The translations under genes and the position numbers were made by a program. Below the pieces are notes generated by a model. The model saw only the letters and a list, made by a program, of their open reading frames with translations. It was not told the origin of the DNA and ran no database searches. Below are positions 15,576 through 24,523 of a stretch of DNA of 64,000 nt, piece by piece. Source of the stretch: Schaalia odontolytica (GTDB taxonomy: Bacteria > Actinomycetota > Actinomycetes > Actinomycetales > Actinomycetaceae); contig NZ_PKKM01000007.1 in assembly GCF_002847525.1 (NCBI RefSeq), positions 1 to 64,000 of the forward strand, written 5' to 3'. Within the stretch, counting starts at the first letter, position 1; every line of letters starts with the position of its first letter.

Positions 15576-18083
15576 GTGGCCAATCCAACGCTGAGCGCCA
15601 TCATGTGGGGACTCGCCCTGCTCGTGAGCGCCCTGGCCATCCTGTCGTTCGCGCGAGGCCTGACACACATGTGGCGCACGGTCTCGGCGGGCACGCCCGA
15701 CCCGGGACGCCTGAGCCCCGTCGGCAAGCGAGCGTGGGGCGTCATCTCCGCGGCCCTCACCCACCGCGAGTTCAAGGGGCGCCCCTGGATCAAGGCCGCC
15801 CACTGGCTGGTCATGGTCTCCTTCCCGATCCTCTTCTTCACCCTGGTCACGGGCTACGCGCAGCTGCGCGTCCAGACCTTCACGCTGCCCCTCCTCGGCC
15901 ACTTCGCGCCGTGGGAGTGGCTCACCGAGGTCTTCGCGTGGGGCGGCCTGGCGGGCATCATTCTCCTCATGATCGTGCGCCAGCGCGCCGGGCGCGGCAC
16001 GGCCGCCGAGGCGGCCCTCTCCAACGACGATCCCGACGGCGCTGCCGCTGCGGCCGACCCGGAAGGCACCCCTCCCTCGTCCCTGGCCACGCCCCACCCG
16101 CGCGACTCCTCCCCGCGCGGCCTGGCCTCCCGTTTCCTGGGTTCGACCCGCTGGCAGGCGCTCTTCGTCGAGTGGGTTATCCTCATCGTGTGCGCGTGCG
16201 TCGTGGCCCTGCGCGGCCTCGAATACGCGCTGTTCAGCGTGACGCCGGGCCTCGAGGCCCACGCGACCGCCCTGCACTTCCCGCTCACCGCCTGGCTCGG
16301 CGCGCTCTTCGCGGCCGCCGCTTCCTCCTCGGCCGCCTCGCTGGCGAACGCGATCGTGCTGGTCAGCGCCCTCAAGGTCCTCACCTCCATAATCTGGCTG
16401 ACGGTCGTCGGCATCCAGACCGGCATGGGCGTCGCCTGGCACCGCTTCGTCGCGATCCTCAACCTGTACACGCGCCGAAACGCCGACGGGACGAAGTCGC
16501 TGGGACCGGCCGACCACATGCTCATCGACGGCAAGCCGGTCACCAGCGAGGACGACTTCGACGACGTCCCCGAGGACACCGTCCTCGGCGTGGGCACAAT
16601 CGAGGACTTCTCGTGGAAGGCCCGCCTGGACCTGTACTCGTGCACCGAGTGCGGCCGCTGCCAGGAGCTGTGCCCCGCGTGGAACACCCAGAAGCCCCTC
16701 TCCCCCAAGCTGCTCATCATGGGCCTGCGCGACCACATGGAGTCCGCCTCCAACGTGCAGATCGTCGAGCAGGAGGAGGGCCACCAAAAGCTGGGCGACG
16801 GCGAGGTCCTCCTCGACAAGGGCGTGCCGGCCTCGCCGCACTCCTTCGACCTGGTCTCCGCCCTGTCCCTGTCGGGCGCGACCGGGCCCGAGGGCGTCTC
16901 CGCGGTGACCGCTCCCCTGGTCCCCGAGGTCGTCTCCGAAGAGGTCCTGTGGGACTGCACGAACTGCGGCGCCTGCGTCGAGCAGTGCCCCGTCGACATC
17001 GAGCACATCGACCACATCCTCGACCTGCGCCGCCACCAGGTCCTCATGGAGGGCGCGTTCCCCCGCGAGCTGGGCCGCGCGTTCCGCGGCATGGAATCCA
17101 AGGCGAACCCCTACAACCAGCCCGCCCGCAAGCGCATGGACTGGGCGAAGAAGCTGGACTTCGACATCCCCGTCGTCGGCGAGGACATCGAGGACGCCTC
17201 CGAGGTCGACTACCTGTTCTGGGTGGGCTGCGCGGGCGCCTACGACGACACGGCGAAGAAGACCAGCGCCGCCGTCGCCGAGCTGCTGCACACCGCGGGC
17301 GTGTCCTTCGCGGTCCTCGGATCGGGCGAGTCCTGCACGGGCGATCCGGCCCGCCGCGCCGGCAACGAGGCGCTCTTCCAGATGCTGGCCGCCCAGGCGA
17401 TCGACACGCTCAAGGAAGCCAAGCCCCAGAAGATCGTCGTCTCCTGCGCGCACTGCTTCAACACGATCGCCGGCGAGTACCCGGAGCTGGGCGGCTCCTT
17501 CGACGTCGTCCACCACACGCAGCTCCTGAACCGCCTGGTGCGCGACGGCCTCCTCACGCCCGTGGCCCCCACCGCCTCGCCTGCCTCCGCGGGCACGGAC
17601 GCCACGGACGAGGCCGGGGCGCAGTCCGCGGGCACCACTCCCTCAGTCGGCGCACCCCTGAAGGTCACCTACCACGACGCGTGCTTCCTGGGCCGCCACA
17701 ACCGCGTCTACGAGCCGCCGCGCGAGCTCGTGGGCTCCCTGCCGAACGTGGAGCTCGTCGAGATGCCGCGCAACCGCGACCGCGCGATGTGCTGCGGCGC
17801 GGGTGGCGCGCACGCCTGGTTCGAGGAGACGCGCGGGACCCGTATCGCGGATGCCCGCATCGTCGAGGCCGCGGCCACGGGCGCGGACGTCGTCGCGACG
17901 GCCTGCCCCTTCTGTTCCCAGATGCTCGGCTCCGCCTCGGGCACATCAGCCGGCTTCGTCTCCTCCGACGCCGACCAGGGCGGCGCGAACAACGACGCCG
18001 CCACGGCCTCGCCCGGCGCGAAGCTCCCCGAGGTGCGGGACGTGGCCGTCATGCTGCTCGAGTCCGTCAAGCGCGGGCAGTAA
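15576..18083 (+). CDS. Membrane-anchored Fe-S oxidoreductase (heterodisulfide-reductase-like, CCG domains)
   Basis: The 835-aa protein starts at GTG 15576 behind GAGGAGGAAAC. The N-terminal third has several membrane helices of the nitrate-reductase-gamma/HdrE type. Two 4Fe-4S clusters follow: CTECGRCQELCP (about residue 355) and CTNCGACVEQCPVDIEHI (about 460). The C-terminal half has the cysteine-rich CCG repeats (VGCAGAYDD, SCAHCFNTI, YHDACFLGRHN, MCCGAGGAHAW, TACPFCSQML). Family members pass electrons between a soluble dehydrogenase or flavoprotein and quinone. The actinobacterial homologue (Rv0338c type) is often annotated only as Fe-S-binding reductase. A low-complexity insertion before YHDAC contains DATDEAGAQSAG, encoded by an exact dispersed motif (17607). 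Confidence 0.85.
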   Translation: MANPTLSAIMWGLALLVSALAILSFARGLTHMWRTVSAGTPDPGRLSPVGKRAWGVISAALTHREFKGRPWIKAAHWLVMVSFPILFFTLVTGYAQLRVQTFTLPLLGHFAPWEWLTEVFAWGGLAGIILLMIVRQRAGRGTAAEAALSNDDPDGAAAAADPEGTPPSSLATPHPRDSSPRGLASRFLGSTRWQALFVEWVILIVCACVVALRGLEYALFSVTPGLEAHATALHFPLTAWLGALFAAAASSSAASLANAIVLVSALKVLTSIIWLTVVGIQTGMGVAWHRFVAILNLYTRRNADGTKSLGPADHMLIDGKPVTSEDDFDDVPEDTVLGVGTIEDFSWKARLDLYSCTECGRCQELCPAWNTQKPLSPKLLIMGLRDHMESASNVQIVEQEEGHQKLGDGEVLLDKGVPASPHSFDLVSALSLSGATGPEGVSAVTAPLVPEVVSEEVLWDCTNCGACVEQCPVDIEHIDHILDLRRHQVLMEGAFPRELGRAFRGMESKANPYNQPARKRMDWAKKLDFDIPVVGEDIEDASEVDYLFWVGCAGAYDDTAKKTSAAVAELLHTAGVSFAVLGSGESCTGDPARRAGNEALFQMLAAQAIDTLKEAKPQKIVVSCAHCFNTIAGEYPELGGSFDVVHHTQLLNRLVRDGLLTPVAPTASPASAGTDATDEAGAQSAGTTPSVGAPLKVTYHDACFLGRHNRVYEPPRELVGSLPNVELVEMPRNRDRAMCCGAGGAHAWFEETRGTRIADARIVEAAATGADVVATACPFCSQMLGSASGTSAGFVSSDADQGGANNDAATASPGAKLPEVRDVAVMLLESVKRGQ
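17607..17620 (+). repeat. Dispersed motif GACGAGGCCGGGGC, exact copy
   Basis: It lies in the low-complexity insertion between the CCG domains of the Fe-S oxidoreductase, coding DEAGAQ. It is identical over 18 bases to the copy at 10326. Confidence 0.7.
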
Positions 18084-18149
18084 CGCACACACGCCCTGCA
18101 GCACAGCGCGCACCCACGCATCACGTAGCGCACGCAAGCGCCACAAACG

Positions 18150-18190
18150 AAAGGGGTGGCCCCGCAGGAAATCCTGCGGGGCCACCCTTT
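18150..18190. terminator. Bidirectional terminator between convergent genes
   Basis: GGTGGCCCCGCAGGA (18155-18169) pairs perfectly with TCCTGCGGGGCCACC (18172-18186). It is flanked by AAAGG on one side and CCTTT on the other, so it can end transcription from both the Fe-S gene and the Mop gene. Confidence 0.85.
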
Positions 18191-18202
18191 AACGAAAGAA
18201 AA

Positions 18203-18415
18203 TCAGTCCTCGACGCCGACGATGACGTTGGAGGCCTTGATGACGGCGACGGCCTTGGAGCCGACGGTCAGGCCGAGCTCCTCGATGGCGGCGTTCGTAA
18301 TCGACGAGGAGATGACCAGGCCGGGAGCGACCTCGATCTTGACGATGCCGTTGACGGCGCCCTCGGAGACCTCAACGACGGTGCCGGGGAGCTGGTTGCG
18401 TGCAGAGAGCTTCAT
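18203..18415 (-). CDS. Molbindin-like protein with a single Mop/TOBE domain
   Basis: The 70-aa protein MKLSARNQLPGTVVEVSEG... has the complete Mop pattern: SARNxLxGxV, then GAVNGIVKIEVAPG, then ITNAAIEELGLTVGSKAVAVIKASNVIVGV. Mop domains bind molybdate or related oxyanions as oligomers; single-domain proteins act in molybdate storage or homeostasis. A GAAAGGGCACACC ribosome-binding region precedes the ATG at 18415. It stands alone, with no mod transporter beside it, convergent with the Fe-S oxidoreductase. Confidence 0.9.
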   Translation of the reverse strand: MKLSARNQLPGTVVEVSEGAVNGIVKIEVAPGLVISSSITNAAIEELGLTVGSKAVAVIKASNVIVGVED

Positions 18416-18493
18416 GGTGTGCCCTTTCGTTCATAGTGGTTTGCAAACACACATACCCTAGCGGGCATGCAACGCGCCTTCCACGAATGCGAC

Positions 18494-20101
18494 CTATTCC
18501 TCACCCTCCGGTGAAATCTCCTCAAGACCGACGAGGAAGCCATCCTCGTCGATGACGTTGCCGCCCACCAGGGTCGCGATCATTCCGGCGGCCTTCTCCA
18601 CGTCCTGGGTGGAGCGCAGGCGTTCGAGGCGCGCGGTGCGGCTCATCGCGCCCGCACCGGGCGTCGGCGCGGAGGTGGGCAGCCAGCGAACCTGGTATTC
18701 GATGATGGCTCCGGCCGTCCACGGCTCCCAGCGCAGGACGCGCGGCGGCGTGGGCACGGCGTGGACCTCGATCATCATGTCCGAGCGGTGGCCGATCGGG
18801 CTCATGAGGGCGTAACCGTCGACGACCTGCGGCTTGTCGTGCTGGGCCTCGAGCTCCTCGCGGGCCTTGGCGATCTTGGAGGCAATGTCCTTGCGCACCG
18901 GCCCCAGCTCGGCCTTCAGCTTTTCGATCTGCTCGACCTGCGCGGGGCTGAGCGGGGCGGGCTTGGGGGCCTCGGGCGTAATGTCGCGCGCGTCCTTCAT
19001 CTGGTCGAATCCGGCGCGCTCGCGCATCGCGGAGAGCAGGTCCTCGGGGTTGATCCAGCGCGGCGAGTACACCGTCAGATTCACGGCCGAGTCGGCGTCG
19101 GGGACCATCACGTAGCCGCTGCCGGCGATGCGCAGACCACCGGCGAGGCGTCGGGCCATGCGGCGCAGCGCCTCGAGCACGCGATACTCCAGGCCCGTGG
19201 GCACACCGTCGGGGAACGCCTTGTCCCACTCGCCCATCACGCCGTTGCTCTGCTGGCGGGCATGGGCCTGCGGGCAGCGCAGGACCCACGCGTTGGACAG
19301 TGAGGCCGGGGTGCCCAACGCCGTGCGCGTCGGCTGGTCCAGCGTCCACGGCCCCTCCAGCTCGGCGTCCGAGGAGAGGCGCAGGCGACCCGGGGCGATC
19401 CATCCGGCCTCGTCCCACATGGAGATCGCGAGGGCCTCAAGCTCGGCGGGGTCGACCGCGTCCGAAACGAGGAAGAGGTGATGGCTGCGCGCGTCGTCGA
19501 GGTCGATGACGCCCGCGGGTTCGTCCAGCTCGATGGCGGCGGCAATCGGGATGGCGGCCTCGGCGCTCGTCACCTCGCCGTCGGCGTCGATCTGAAAGGC
19601 CGCGTCCGTCGAGGTCATCGTCGTCAGGCCGACATTGGTTTGGATAAGTGGATTATCCGTCACGCTCATCGGCGTCGGATCGGCGAAAGAATGGGGGGCG
19701 GCGGCCATGCGTTCCTTGAGGGAACGCCTCACCGGCGAGGCCTGGGGGGCCTCGTCCCTATTGGTGACCTGCTCGCGCGGGGTCATGCCCGGCAGAGCGA
19801 CACCCTGGATAACACCCGTGCGCGTCGGGGAGGGCGCGACCGGCGGAATGCCGGCCACTGCCTCGGCGCTACCGCCGCCCTGCGGGGCGCTGCTCGCCTG
19901 CGGGATCCCCATGACGGGCGTCGACACAGGCGACTCCGGCGCAGGGGGAGCCTGCAGATCGGAGGGTTCCGGCGGGGGCGGAGCCTGCAGGTCAGCGGGC
20001 TCGGGCGCGGGCGGATAGCTCAGCTCGCGGGCCGCACGCTCAGCGCGCTCGGCGCGCATGCGTTCAAGCCGGGACGGCGGCGGGGGAGGAATGGCCGACA
20101 T
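18494..20101 (-). CDS. Unrecognised protein with Pro-rich N-terminus, co-transcribed with dcd
   Basis: I do not recognise a family for this 535-aa protein. Residues 1-140 are Pro/Ala-rich with short repeats (PEPADLQAPPPPEPSDLQAPP) and an Arg-rich SRLERMRAERAERAARE segment. The remainder is more ordered: an AIELDEPAGVIDLDDARSHHLFLVSDAVDPAELEAL stretch, then TGLEYRVLEALRRMARRLAGGLRIAGSGYVMVPD and a coiled-coil-like segment around EQIEKLKAELGPVRKDIASKIAKAREELEAQ. No signal peptide or membrane helix is seen, so it is probably cytosolic. It follows dcd by 6 bp. Two copies of the GGCCTCGTC core lie in it (19406, 19748). Confidence 0.6.
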   Translation of the reverse strand: MSAIPPPPPSRLERMRAERAERAARELSYPPAPEPADLQAPPPPEPSDLQAPPAPESPVSTPVMGIPQASSAPQGGGSAEAVAGIPPVAPSPTRTGVIQGVALPGMTPREQVTNRDEAPQASPVRRSLKERMAAAPHSFADPTPMSVTDNPLIQTNVGLTTMTSTDAAFQIDADGEVTSAEAAIPIAAAIELDEPAGVIDLDDARSHHLFLVSDAVDPAELEALAISMWDEAGWIAPGRLRLSSDAELEGPWTLDQPTRTALGTPASLSNAWVLRCPQAHARQQSNGVMGEWDKAFPDGVPTGLEYRVLEALRRMARRLAGGLRIAGSGYVMVPDADSAVNLTVYSPRWINPEDLLSAMRERAGFDQMKDARDITPEAPKPAPLSPAQVEQIEKLKAELGPVRKDIASKIAKAREELEAQHDKPQVVDGYALMSPIGHRSDMMIEVHAVPTPPRVLRWEPWTAGAIIEYQVRWLPTSAPTPGAGAMSRTARLERLRSTQDVEKAAGMIATLVGGNVIDEDGFLVGLEEISPEGEE

Positions 20102-20107
20102 AGAGTG

Positions 20108-20689
20108 TCACCGTTCGATGCGCGTGCATGTGAAGCGCTCGTGGGTGCGCGAGGGCGTCGGGCCGCGCTGACCCTGATAGTGAGAGCCCAGCCCCTGAGA
20201 GCCGTAGGGGTGCTCAGCCGGGGAGGACAGGTCGAAGAAGCACAGCTGCCCGATCTTCATGCCGGGGTAGAGCAGGATCGGCATCGTCGCCGTGTTCGAC
20301 AGCTCGAGGGTCACGTGGCCGGAGAAACCCGGGTCGATGAAGCCGGCGGTCGAGTGGGTGAGCAGGCCGAGGCGTCCCAGCGACGACTTGCCTTCCAGGC
20401 GCGCAGCGATGTCATCACCCAGGGTCACGAGCTCGTATGTGGCGCCCAGGACGAACTCGCCGGGGTGCAGCACGAAAGGCTGGTCGGGGCCCACATCCAC
20501 CAGGTGGGTGAGGTCCGATTGGTCCGCCGCGGGGTCGATCACCGGGTAGCGGTGGTTATCGAAAAGGCGGAACAGGCGATCCAGGCGCACGTCAATGCTG
20601 GCCGGCTGAACCAAGTCGCGGTCCAGCGGGTCGAGCTGGATACGCCCGGAGTCCAGGGAGGCTTTGATGTCGCGGTCACTGAGCAGCAT
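20108..20689 (-). CDS. dcd: dCTP deaminase, probably dUMP-forming (bifunctional)
   Basis: The 193-aa enzyme converts dCTP toward dUMP for thymidylate synthesis. It is recognised by [47 protein letters not shown], the substrate loop [33 protein letters not shown] with the catalytic Glu, and the C-terminal [14 protein letters not shown]. Actinobacterial homologues such as the Mycobacterium enzyme combine deaminase and dUTPase activities; bifunctionality here is inferred from that kinship. It is the first gene of a two-gene unit with the unrecognised protein downstream. Confidence 0.93.
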   Translation of the reverse strand: MLLSDRDIKASLDSGRIQLDPLDRDLVQPASIDVRLDRLFRLFDNHRYPVIDPAADQSDLTHLVDVGPDQPFVLHPGEFVLGATYELVTLGDDIAARLEGKSSLGRLGLLTHSTAGFIDPGFSGHVTLELSNTATMPILLYPGMKIGQLCFFDLSSPAEHPYGSQGLGSHYQGQRGPTPSRTHERFTCTRIER

Positions 20690-20735
20690 GACTCGATTGT
20701 CGCATACTCAGCGCCGCGACAACAGCCTCAGCGGG

Positions 20736-21488
20736 TCACTGCAGGGGCTGTCCCTGCGCGTCGTAGCCGTACGAGCCGGAACGCATGAGGATCATGATGA
20801 GCTCGATGAGGACCCACACGGCGGTGACGGGCGCACCGATGACGATGATCGTCAGAATCAGCTGAATGATGGCTCGGTTGGTGTAGCCCAGGTAGAAGTT
20901 GTGGACACCGAAGCCGCCGAAGAAGAGGCCAAGGAGCAGGGCAACGATCCACTGCTTGGGCGGGCCGGCGACGACGGGCTGGCCGTACGCGGGCTGAGAG
21001 TAACCGGGCTGGCCGTAGGCCTGCTGGCCCGCCGCGTAGGCGGCCTGCTCGAAGCCGGGCTGCGTGAAGCCGGGCTGTGCACCGTAGGGCGCCTGGTTCG
21101 CGGCGGCATCGGGGCCGGGCTGGGCGGAAGCCGCATCGTAGGCCGTACCGTACGTGGTCGAGCCGGGGGTCGCCGTGGCCTCATCGAAAGAGGGGGCCGA
21201 GGCCTGGGGGAAGCTCGGCGCCTCGGGCACGGGCACCTCGGCGGCGGGTTCAAAGGTGGGAACCTCGGGCGCGGGAACCTCGGCAGCAGGTTCAAAGGAG
21301 GGAACCTCGGGCACGGGGACCTCGGCAGCAGGTTCAAAGGTAGGAACCTCGGGCGCGGGGATCTGCGCGGCATCCTCGACGGCGGGAGCATCGGGAATCG
21401 AGAAATCGGCCGAGGGAACCTCGGGGACGGTAACCTTCGCAGGATCCTCAGGGTTGAAGGGGGTGGCCTGCGGGTCGGGCGTCGTCAT
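20736..21488 (-). CDS. TM2-domain protein with a repetitive Pro/Glu N-terminus
   Basis: The 250-aa product starts MTTPDPQATPFNPEDP at ATG 21488; the frame is open to 21794 but has no matching content there. Residues 1-165 are low-complexity: a 14-residue unit (VPTFEPAAEVPVPE) repeats about three times, encoded by 42-bp DNA repeats around 21247-21355, then a Gly/Tyr/Gln-rich stretch (AYGQPGYSQPAYGQP). The C-terminus is a TM2 domain: KQWIVALLLGLFFGGFGVHNFYLGYTNRAIIQL with a second helix. TM2 proteins are small membrane proteins of unclear function. It lies downstream of a second TM2 gene but behind a terminator. Confidence 0.8.
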   Translation of the reverse strand: MTTPDPQATPFNPEDPAKVTVPEVPSADFSIPDAPAVEDAAQIPAPEVPTFEPAAEVPVPEVPSFEPAAEVPAPEVPTFEPAAEVPVPEAPSFPQASAPSFDEATATPGSTTYGTAYDAASAQPGPDAAANQAPYGAQPGFTQPGFEQAAYAAGQQAYGQPGYSQPAYGQPVVAGPPKQWIVALLLGLFFGGFGVHNFYLGYTNRAIIQLILTIIVIGAPVTAVWVLIELIMILMRSGSYGYDAQGQPLQ

Positions 21489-21624
21489 GGGTGAGCCTTT
21501 CGATTGTCGTGGGGGCCGCGAACGGCCGTACTGACACAGCCTAGCGTGCACAGGCTCAGGCGCGGAAGCTGCGTCCACCCCGAATCTCCCCTGATTGCCC
21601 CCGGATACCCGCCAAGTCGGGACA

Positions 21625-21660
21625 AAAAACGCGGGGCTCGGCATGAAGCCGAGCCCCGCG
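21625..21660 (-). terminator. Terminator between the two TM2 genes
   Basis: GCGGGGCTCGGC (21631-21642) pairs with GCCGAGCCCCGC (21648-21659). On the minus strand the stem is followed by GTTTTTTG (from plus-strand AAAAAA at 21624-21629), a canonical intrinsic terminator for the upstream TM2 gene. Confidence 0.88.
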
Positions 21661-21703
21661 CGTGACGTTGTTAGCGCGCGCTTAATGCGCACACAGGCAC
21701 AAC

Positions 21704-22021
21704 TCAGACGGTGGGAACGCCGTTGGCGTCCTTCTCGTAGATCCACTTGCCCAGGAAGGTCATGATGGCCACGACGAGCAGAACGACGCCCCACGCGTAG
21801 TAGAGCAGGCTGAAGATGGTCGAGATGAAGCCAAGATCCAGGACGACGGCCGGCACCACGAGCACGAGGGAGATGACGATCTTGTAGATGGCGTACTGGG
21901 TGTAGCCGAGGTAGAAGTCACCGATGCCGAAGCCACCGAAGAACAGGTTGAGAAGGCCGGCGACCATGCGGGACTTGCCCTGGACGGGAGCGTTGTAGCC
22001 GGGCTGCTGAGGAGCGGACAT
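21704..22021 (-). CDS. Small TM2-domain membrane protein
   Basis: The 105-aa product is MSAPQQPGYNAPVQGKSRMVAG followed by a TM2 domain (LLNLFFGGFGIGDFYLGYTQYAIYKIVISL) and a second hydrophobic segment (STIFSLLYYAWGVVLLVVAIMTFLG). The ATG at 22021 has AGGAGACAAC directly upstream. It resembles the TM2 domain of the following gene, so the pair is probably an old duplication with the long repetitive tail added to one copy. Function is unknown. Confidence 0.82.
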   Translation of the reverse strand: MSAPQQPGYNAPVQGKSRMVAGLLNLFFGGFGIGDFYLGYTQYAIYKIVISLVLVVPAVVLDLGFISTIFSLLYYAWGVVLLVVAIMTFLGKWIYEKDANGVPTV

Positions 22022-22188
22022 GTTGTCTCCTATGTGTTGATGGGGCCCGCAAGGGGCGTTTTTCAAAAACATGGTCAGACTAGCGGACCCTTTCGATTTT
22101 GTACAACAATCCCCCAATTTTATGCATCAGCTCACAGCTAAATTCCCTTCGTTCGTCACAATGAAGCTTTGTTCCATAGACTGACTGA

Positions 22189-23112
22189 GTGTTCATAAAT
22201 CCAACGGCGGAGGCCACACGCGCACTCCACTGCGACCTGCCTCAGTGGTTCACGACGCACAAACGCGACCTACCAATGCGCACAGCCGATGTCTCTGACT
22301 GGGGAACCCTCGTCTTTGAGATCATGAGCCAACAAACCCCCATCTCGAGGGTCCAGCCAATCTGGCTCGAATGGATGGAACGCTGGCCCACTCCCGCTGA
22401 CCTCGCGGCTGCATCATCGGCAGACATCATTGTTGCCTGGGCAAACCTCGGATACCCGTCGCGCGCCCTGCGCCTCAAAGCCTGCGCCGCGACGATCGTC
22501 GAGAAGCACGACGGCAAGGTTCCTCTCACCATGAAGGAACTCACCCTCCTGCCGGGCGTCGGCACCTACACCGCCAGCGCACTCCTCGCATTCCGGCACG
22601 GAATCCGGGTGCCGGTCTTGGACACAAACGTGCGTCGCGTGCTGGTCAGATTTCTGGACGGTCGGGAGTTCCCTCCCCACTCAACCCCTTCAAAAGCAGA
22701 AAATAACCGCGCCGAGCAACTTCTCCCAGAAAATGGGCACGACGCAGCCGAGGTGAGTTTGTCTCTCATGGAATTCGGCGCCCTGGTTTGCACCCAGCTG
22801 AGCCCGTCGTGCGATCAGTGCACGATCCACGACAACTGCGCGTGGGCCGCCGCCGGCTACCCCAAGGACGAGAAGCGCCCCACGCCCCAGCCCTACGCGG
22901 GCACCGACCGCCAGGCACGTGGCCGCATCATGAAAGCCCTGCGCACCGCACACTTCGAGGGCAAGGAAGGCCTCACCAAGCGCCGCGTGCTCGACGTCGC
23001 CCGTATCGACGGCGGGGATCGCTACCAGCCCACCCGCGTCTACCGCGCCCTCATCAAAGAAGGCATGATCGTCTACGACCAGGACACGAATCGGGTCACC
23101 CTCCCTCGATGA
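22189..23112 (+). CDS. mutY: A/G-specific adenine glycosylase (MutY-like)
   Basis: The 307-aa DNA-repair glycosylase removes adenine mispaired with 8-oxoguanine. Visible elements are FEIMSQQTPISRVQPIWLEWMERWPT with the catalytic acidic residue, the helix-hairpin-helix LTLLPGVGTYTASALLAF, the catalytic Asp in VLDTNVRRVL and the 4Fe-4S loop CTQLSPSCDQCTIHDNC. It has no long C-terminal MutT-like domain but a short winged-helix-like tail (TKRRVLDVARIDGGDRYQPTRVYRALIKEGMIVYD). The start GTG at 22189 is provisional. The gene is convergent with the ABC permease gene. Confidence 0.9.
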   Translation: MFINPTAEATRALHCDLPQWFTTHKRDLPMRTADVSDWGTLVFEIMSQQTPISRVQPIWLEWMERWPTPADLAAASSADIIVAWANLGYPSRALRLKACAATIVEKHDGKVPLTMKELTLLPGVGTYTASALLAFRHGIRVPVLDTNVRRVLVRFLDGREFPPHSTPSKAENNRAEQLLPENGHDAAEVSLSLMEFGALVCTQLSPSCDQCTIHDNCAWAAAGYPKDEKRPTPQPYAGTDRQARGRIMKALRTAHFEGKEGLTKRRVLDVARIDGGDRYQPTRVYRALIKEGMIVYDQDTNRVTLPR

Positions 23113-23122
23113 CCCATAGGCA

Positions 23123-23185
23123 GGGACGAGGCCGGGGACCCTTCACCCAAGGGCCGCGGTCCCGGGAGGCACCCACGGCCTCGTC
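23123..23185. terminator. Nested hairpin built from an inverted pair of the dispersed motif
   Basis: GACGAGGCCGGGG (23123-23135) faces GGCCTCGTC (23177-23185). GGGACC and GGTCCC form an inner stem. It lies between the convergent mutY and permease stops and probably terminates both. Inverted motif pairs at gene ends are typical of uptake sequences in Neisseria and Haemophilus. Confidence 0.6.
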
Positions 23186-23191
23186 AATGAA

Positions 23192-24523
23192 TCAGTAGCG
23201 GATCGCGTCGATCGGCTTGATGCGCACGGCCGCGAGCGCCGGGATGATGCCACACAGGGCGCCGATGCTCGTGGAGATGGCAACGCCCGCGATGGCGGCC
23301 CCGGCGGGGAATGCCGGGGTGTCGCTGAGCGTGACGCCCAGGGCCTCGAGGGGCAGGAAGCGCACGACGACGACCGCGATGCCCACGCCGATGACGCCGG
23401 CGACGAAGGTCGCGACGACGGACTCCATGAAGACGGCGAAGAAGACGCGTGCCGCGGAGGCGCCGACTGCCCGACGGATACCGATCTCGCGCACGCGCTG
23501 GCGCACGGTCACGATCGCGACATTCAGCAGGCCCAGGGCGCCCAGGAACACGATGATGCCGCCGATGATCATGATGACGTTGGAGATGGTACCCAGCTGT
23601 TCCTCCCCGATGTCCTCGTGTTCGCCGCCGGAGACGGAGACCTTCCAGCCCTCGCCGAGGATCGAGGCCAGGGCGCGCGGCAGGGTCTCGCGGGCCTGGT
23701 CGGCGTTCTCGGTGCCCACCCAGGCGATCATGGCCGGGGAGGTCATCTGCGGGAAGGAGACGCGCGCCGCGTCGTAATGCGCGAACACGGTGGGCATGTC
23801 GAAGGAGCTCTTCGACTTGGTGACGCCGACGACGCGCATCGCGACACCGTCGCTCGTATGCAGGACGATCGGAACCTGGTCGATGGGGGCGCGCCCCAGC
23901 TGATCCCAGAGAGTCTGCGAAATGACGACAGGAATCAGGCGCTGGTCGGCATCGCTGCTCTCGACCCAGCGTCCCGCGAGCATACGAGTGCGGTAGATGA
24001 CCGCATAGGAGGGGTCCACGCCCTGGAACGCGACGCCGTCAACCATGTCGCCAATCTTCGTCAGGGGATAGCCGCGGAATTGTCCACTGGAGCGCGCCTG
24101 TCGAGTTTCGACGATGTCGCCGCCCCCGCTGGAAAAGCGCGACCAGTAGCGGATGTCCGTGCGTTCGGCCAGGGTGCCCATGGCCTCGCCGATGGTGTCC
24201 TTTTCGTCGGGTCGCTTCGCCGTCTGCGCGCCGGTGGCCGAGGCGGGATCGGACGCATCCTGATCGGGGCCGCCGGCCGCCGGTCCTTGCGAGGCGTTCG
24301 AGGAGCTTTCGGGGGTCAGGCGCAGGGTGACGGAGCGCCCCTCGTAGAGCTCCGCCAATTCGCGCGAGGACTGCAGGAGCAGGTCGCCGAGCGCGATGAC
24401 GATCGTCATGGCGGCCACAGCCGCGACCACGCCCACGAGGGAGAGGACGACTCGCGCCTTCTGGACCTTGACCTCGCCCCAGGCCTCGATGAGCGCACCC
24501 AGGATCTGACTAACGGCGTTCAC
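23192..24523 (-). CDS. ABC transporter permease, MacB/FtsX type
   Basis: The 443-aa membrane protein has an N-terminal helix (VLSLVGVVAAVAAMTIVIAL), a large extracytoplasmic MacB-like periplasmic core domain (about 60-300) with a low-complexity Ser/Ala/Asp-rich stretch, and three C-terminal helices. The FtsX-domain signature VRQRVREIGIRRAVGASAARVFFAVFMESV is clear. Such permeases use ATP-driven mechanotransmission to export peptides, lipids or drugs. The start overlaps the ATPase gene stop by 4 bp (ATGA). It is the third gene of the adaptor-ATPase-permease operon. Confidence 0.88.
   Translation of the reverse strand: MNAVSQILGALIEAWGEVKVQKARVVLSLVGVVAAVAAMTIVIALGDLLLQSSRELAELYEGRSVTLRLTPESSSNASQGPAAGGPDQDASDPASATGAQTAKRPDEKDTIGEAMGTLAERTDIRYWSRFSSGGGDIVETRQARSSGQFRGYPLTKIGDMVDGVAFQGVDPSYAVIYRTRMLAGRWVESSDADQRLIPVVISQTLWDQLGRAPIDQVPIVLHTSDGVAMRVVGVTKSKSSFDMPTVFAHYDAARVSFPQMTSPAMIAWVGTENADQARETLPRALASILGEGWKVSVSGGEHEDIGEEQLGTISNVIMIIGGIIVFLGALGLLNVAIVTVRQRVREIGIRRAVGASAARVFFAVFMESVVATFVAGVIGVGIAVVVVRFLPLEALGVTLSDTPAFPAGAAIAGVAISTSIGALCGIIPALAAVRIKPIDAIRY

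Noticed and set aside
15449..18436. Long plus-strand frame overlapping the Fe-S oxidoreductase in another frame
   Set aside because: Low-complexity Arg/Pro translation; the overlapping frame from 15576 has all Fe-S cluster motifs.
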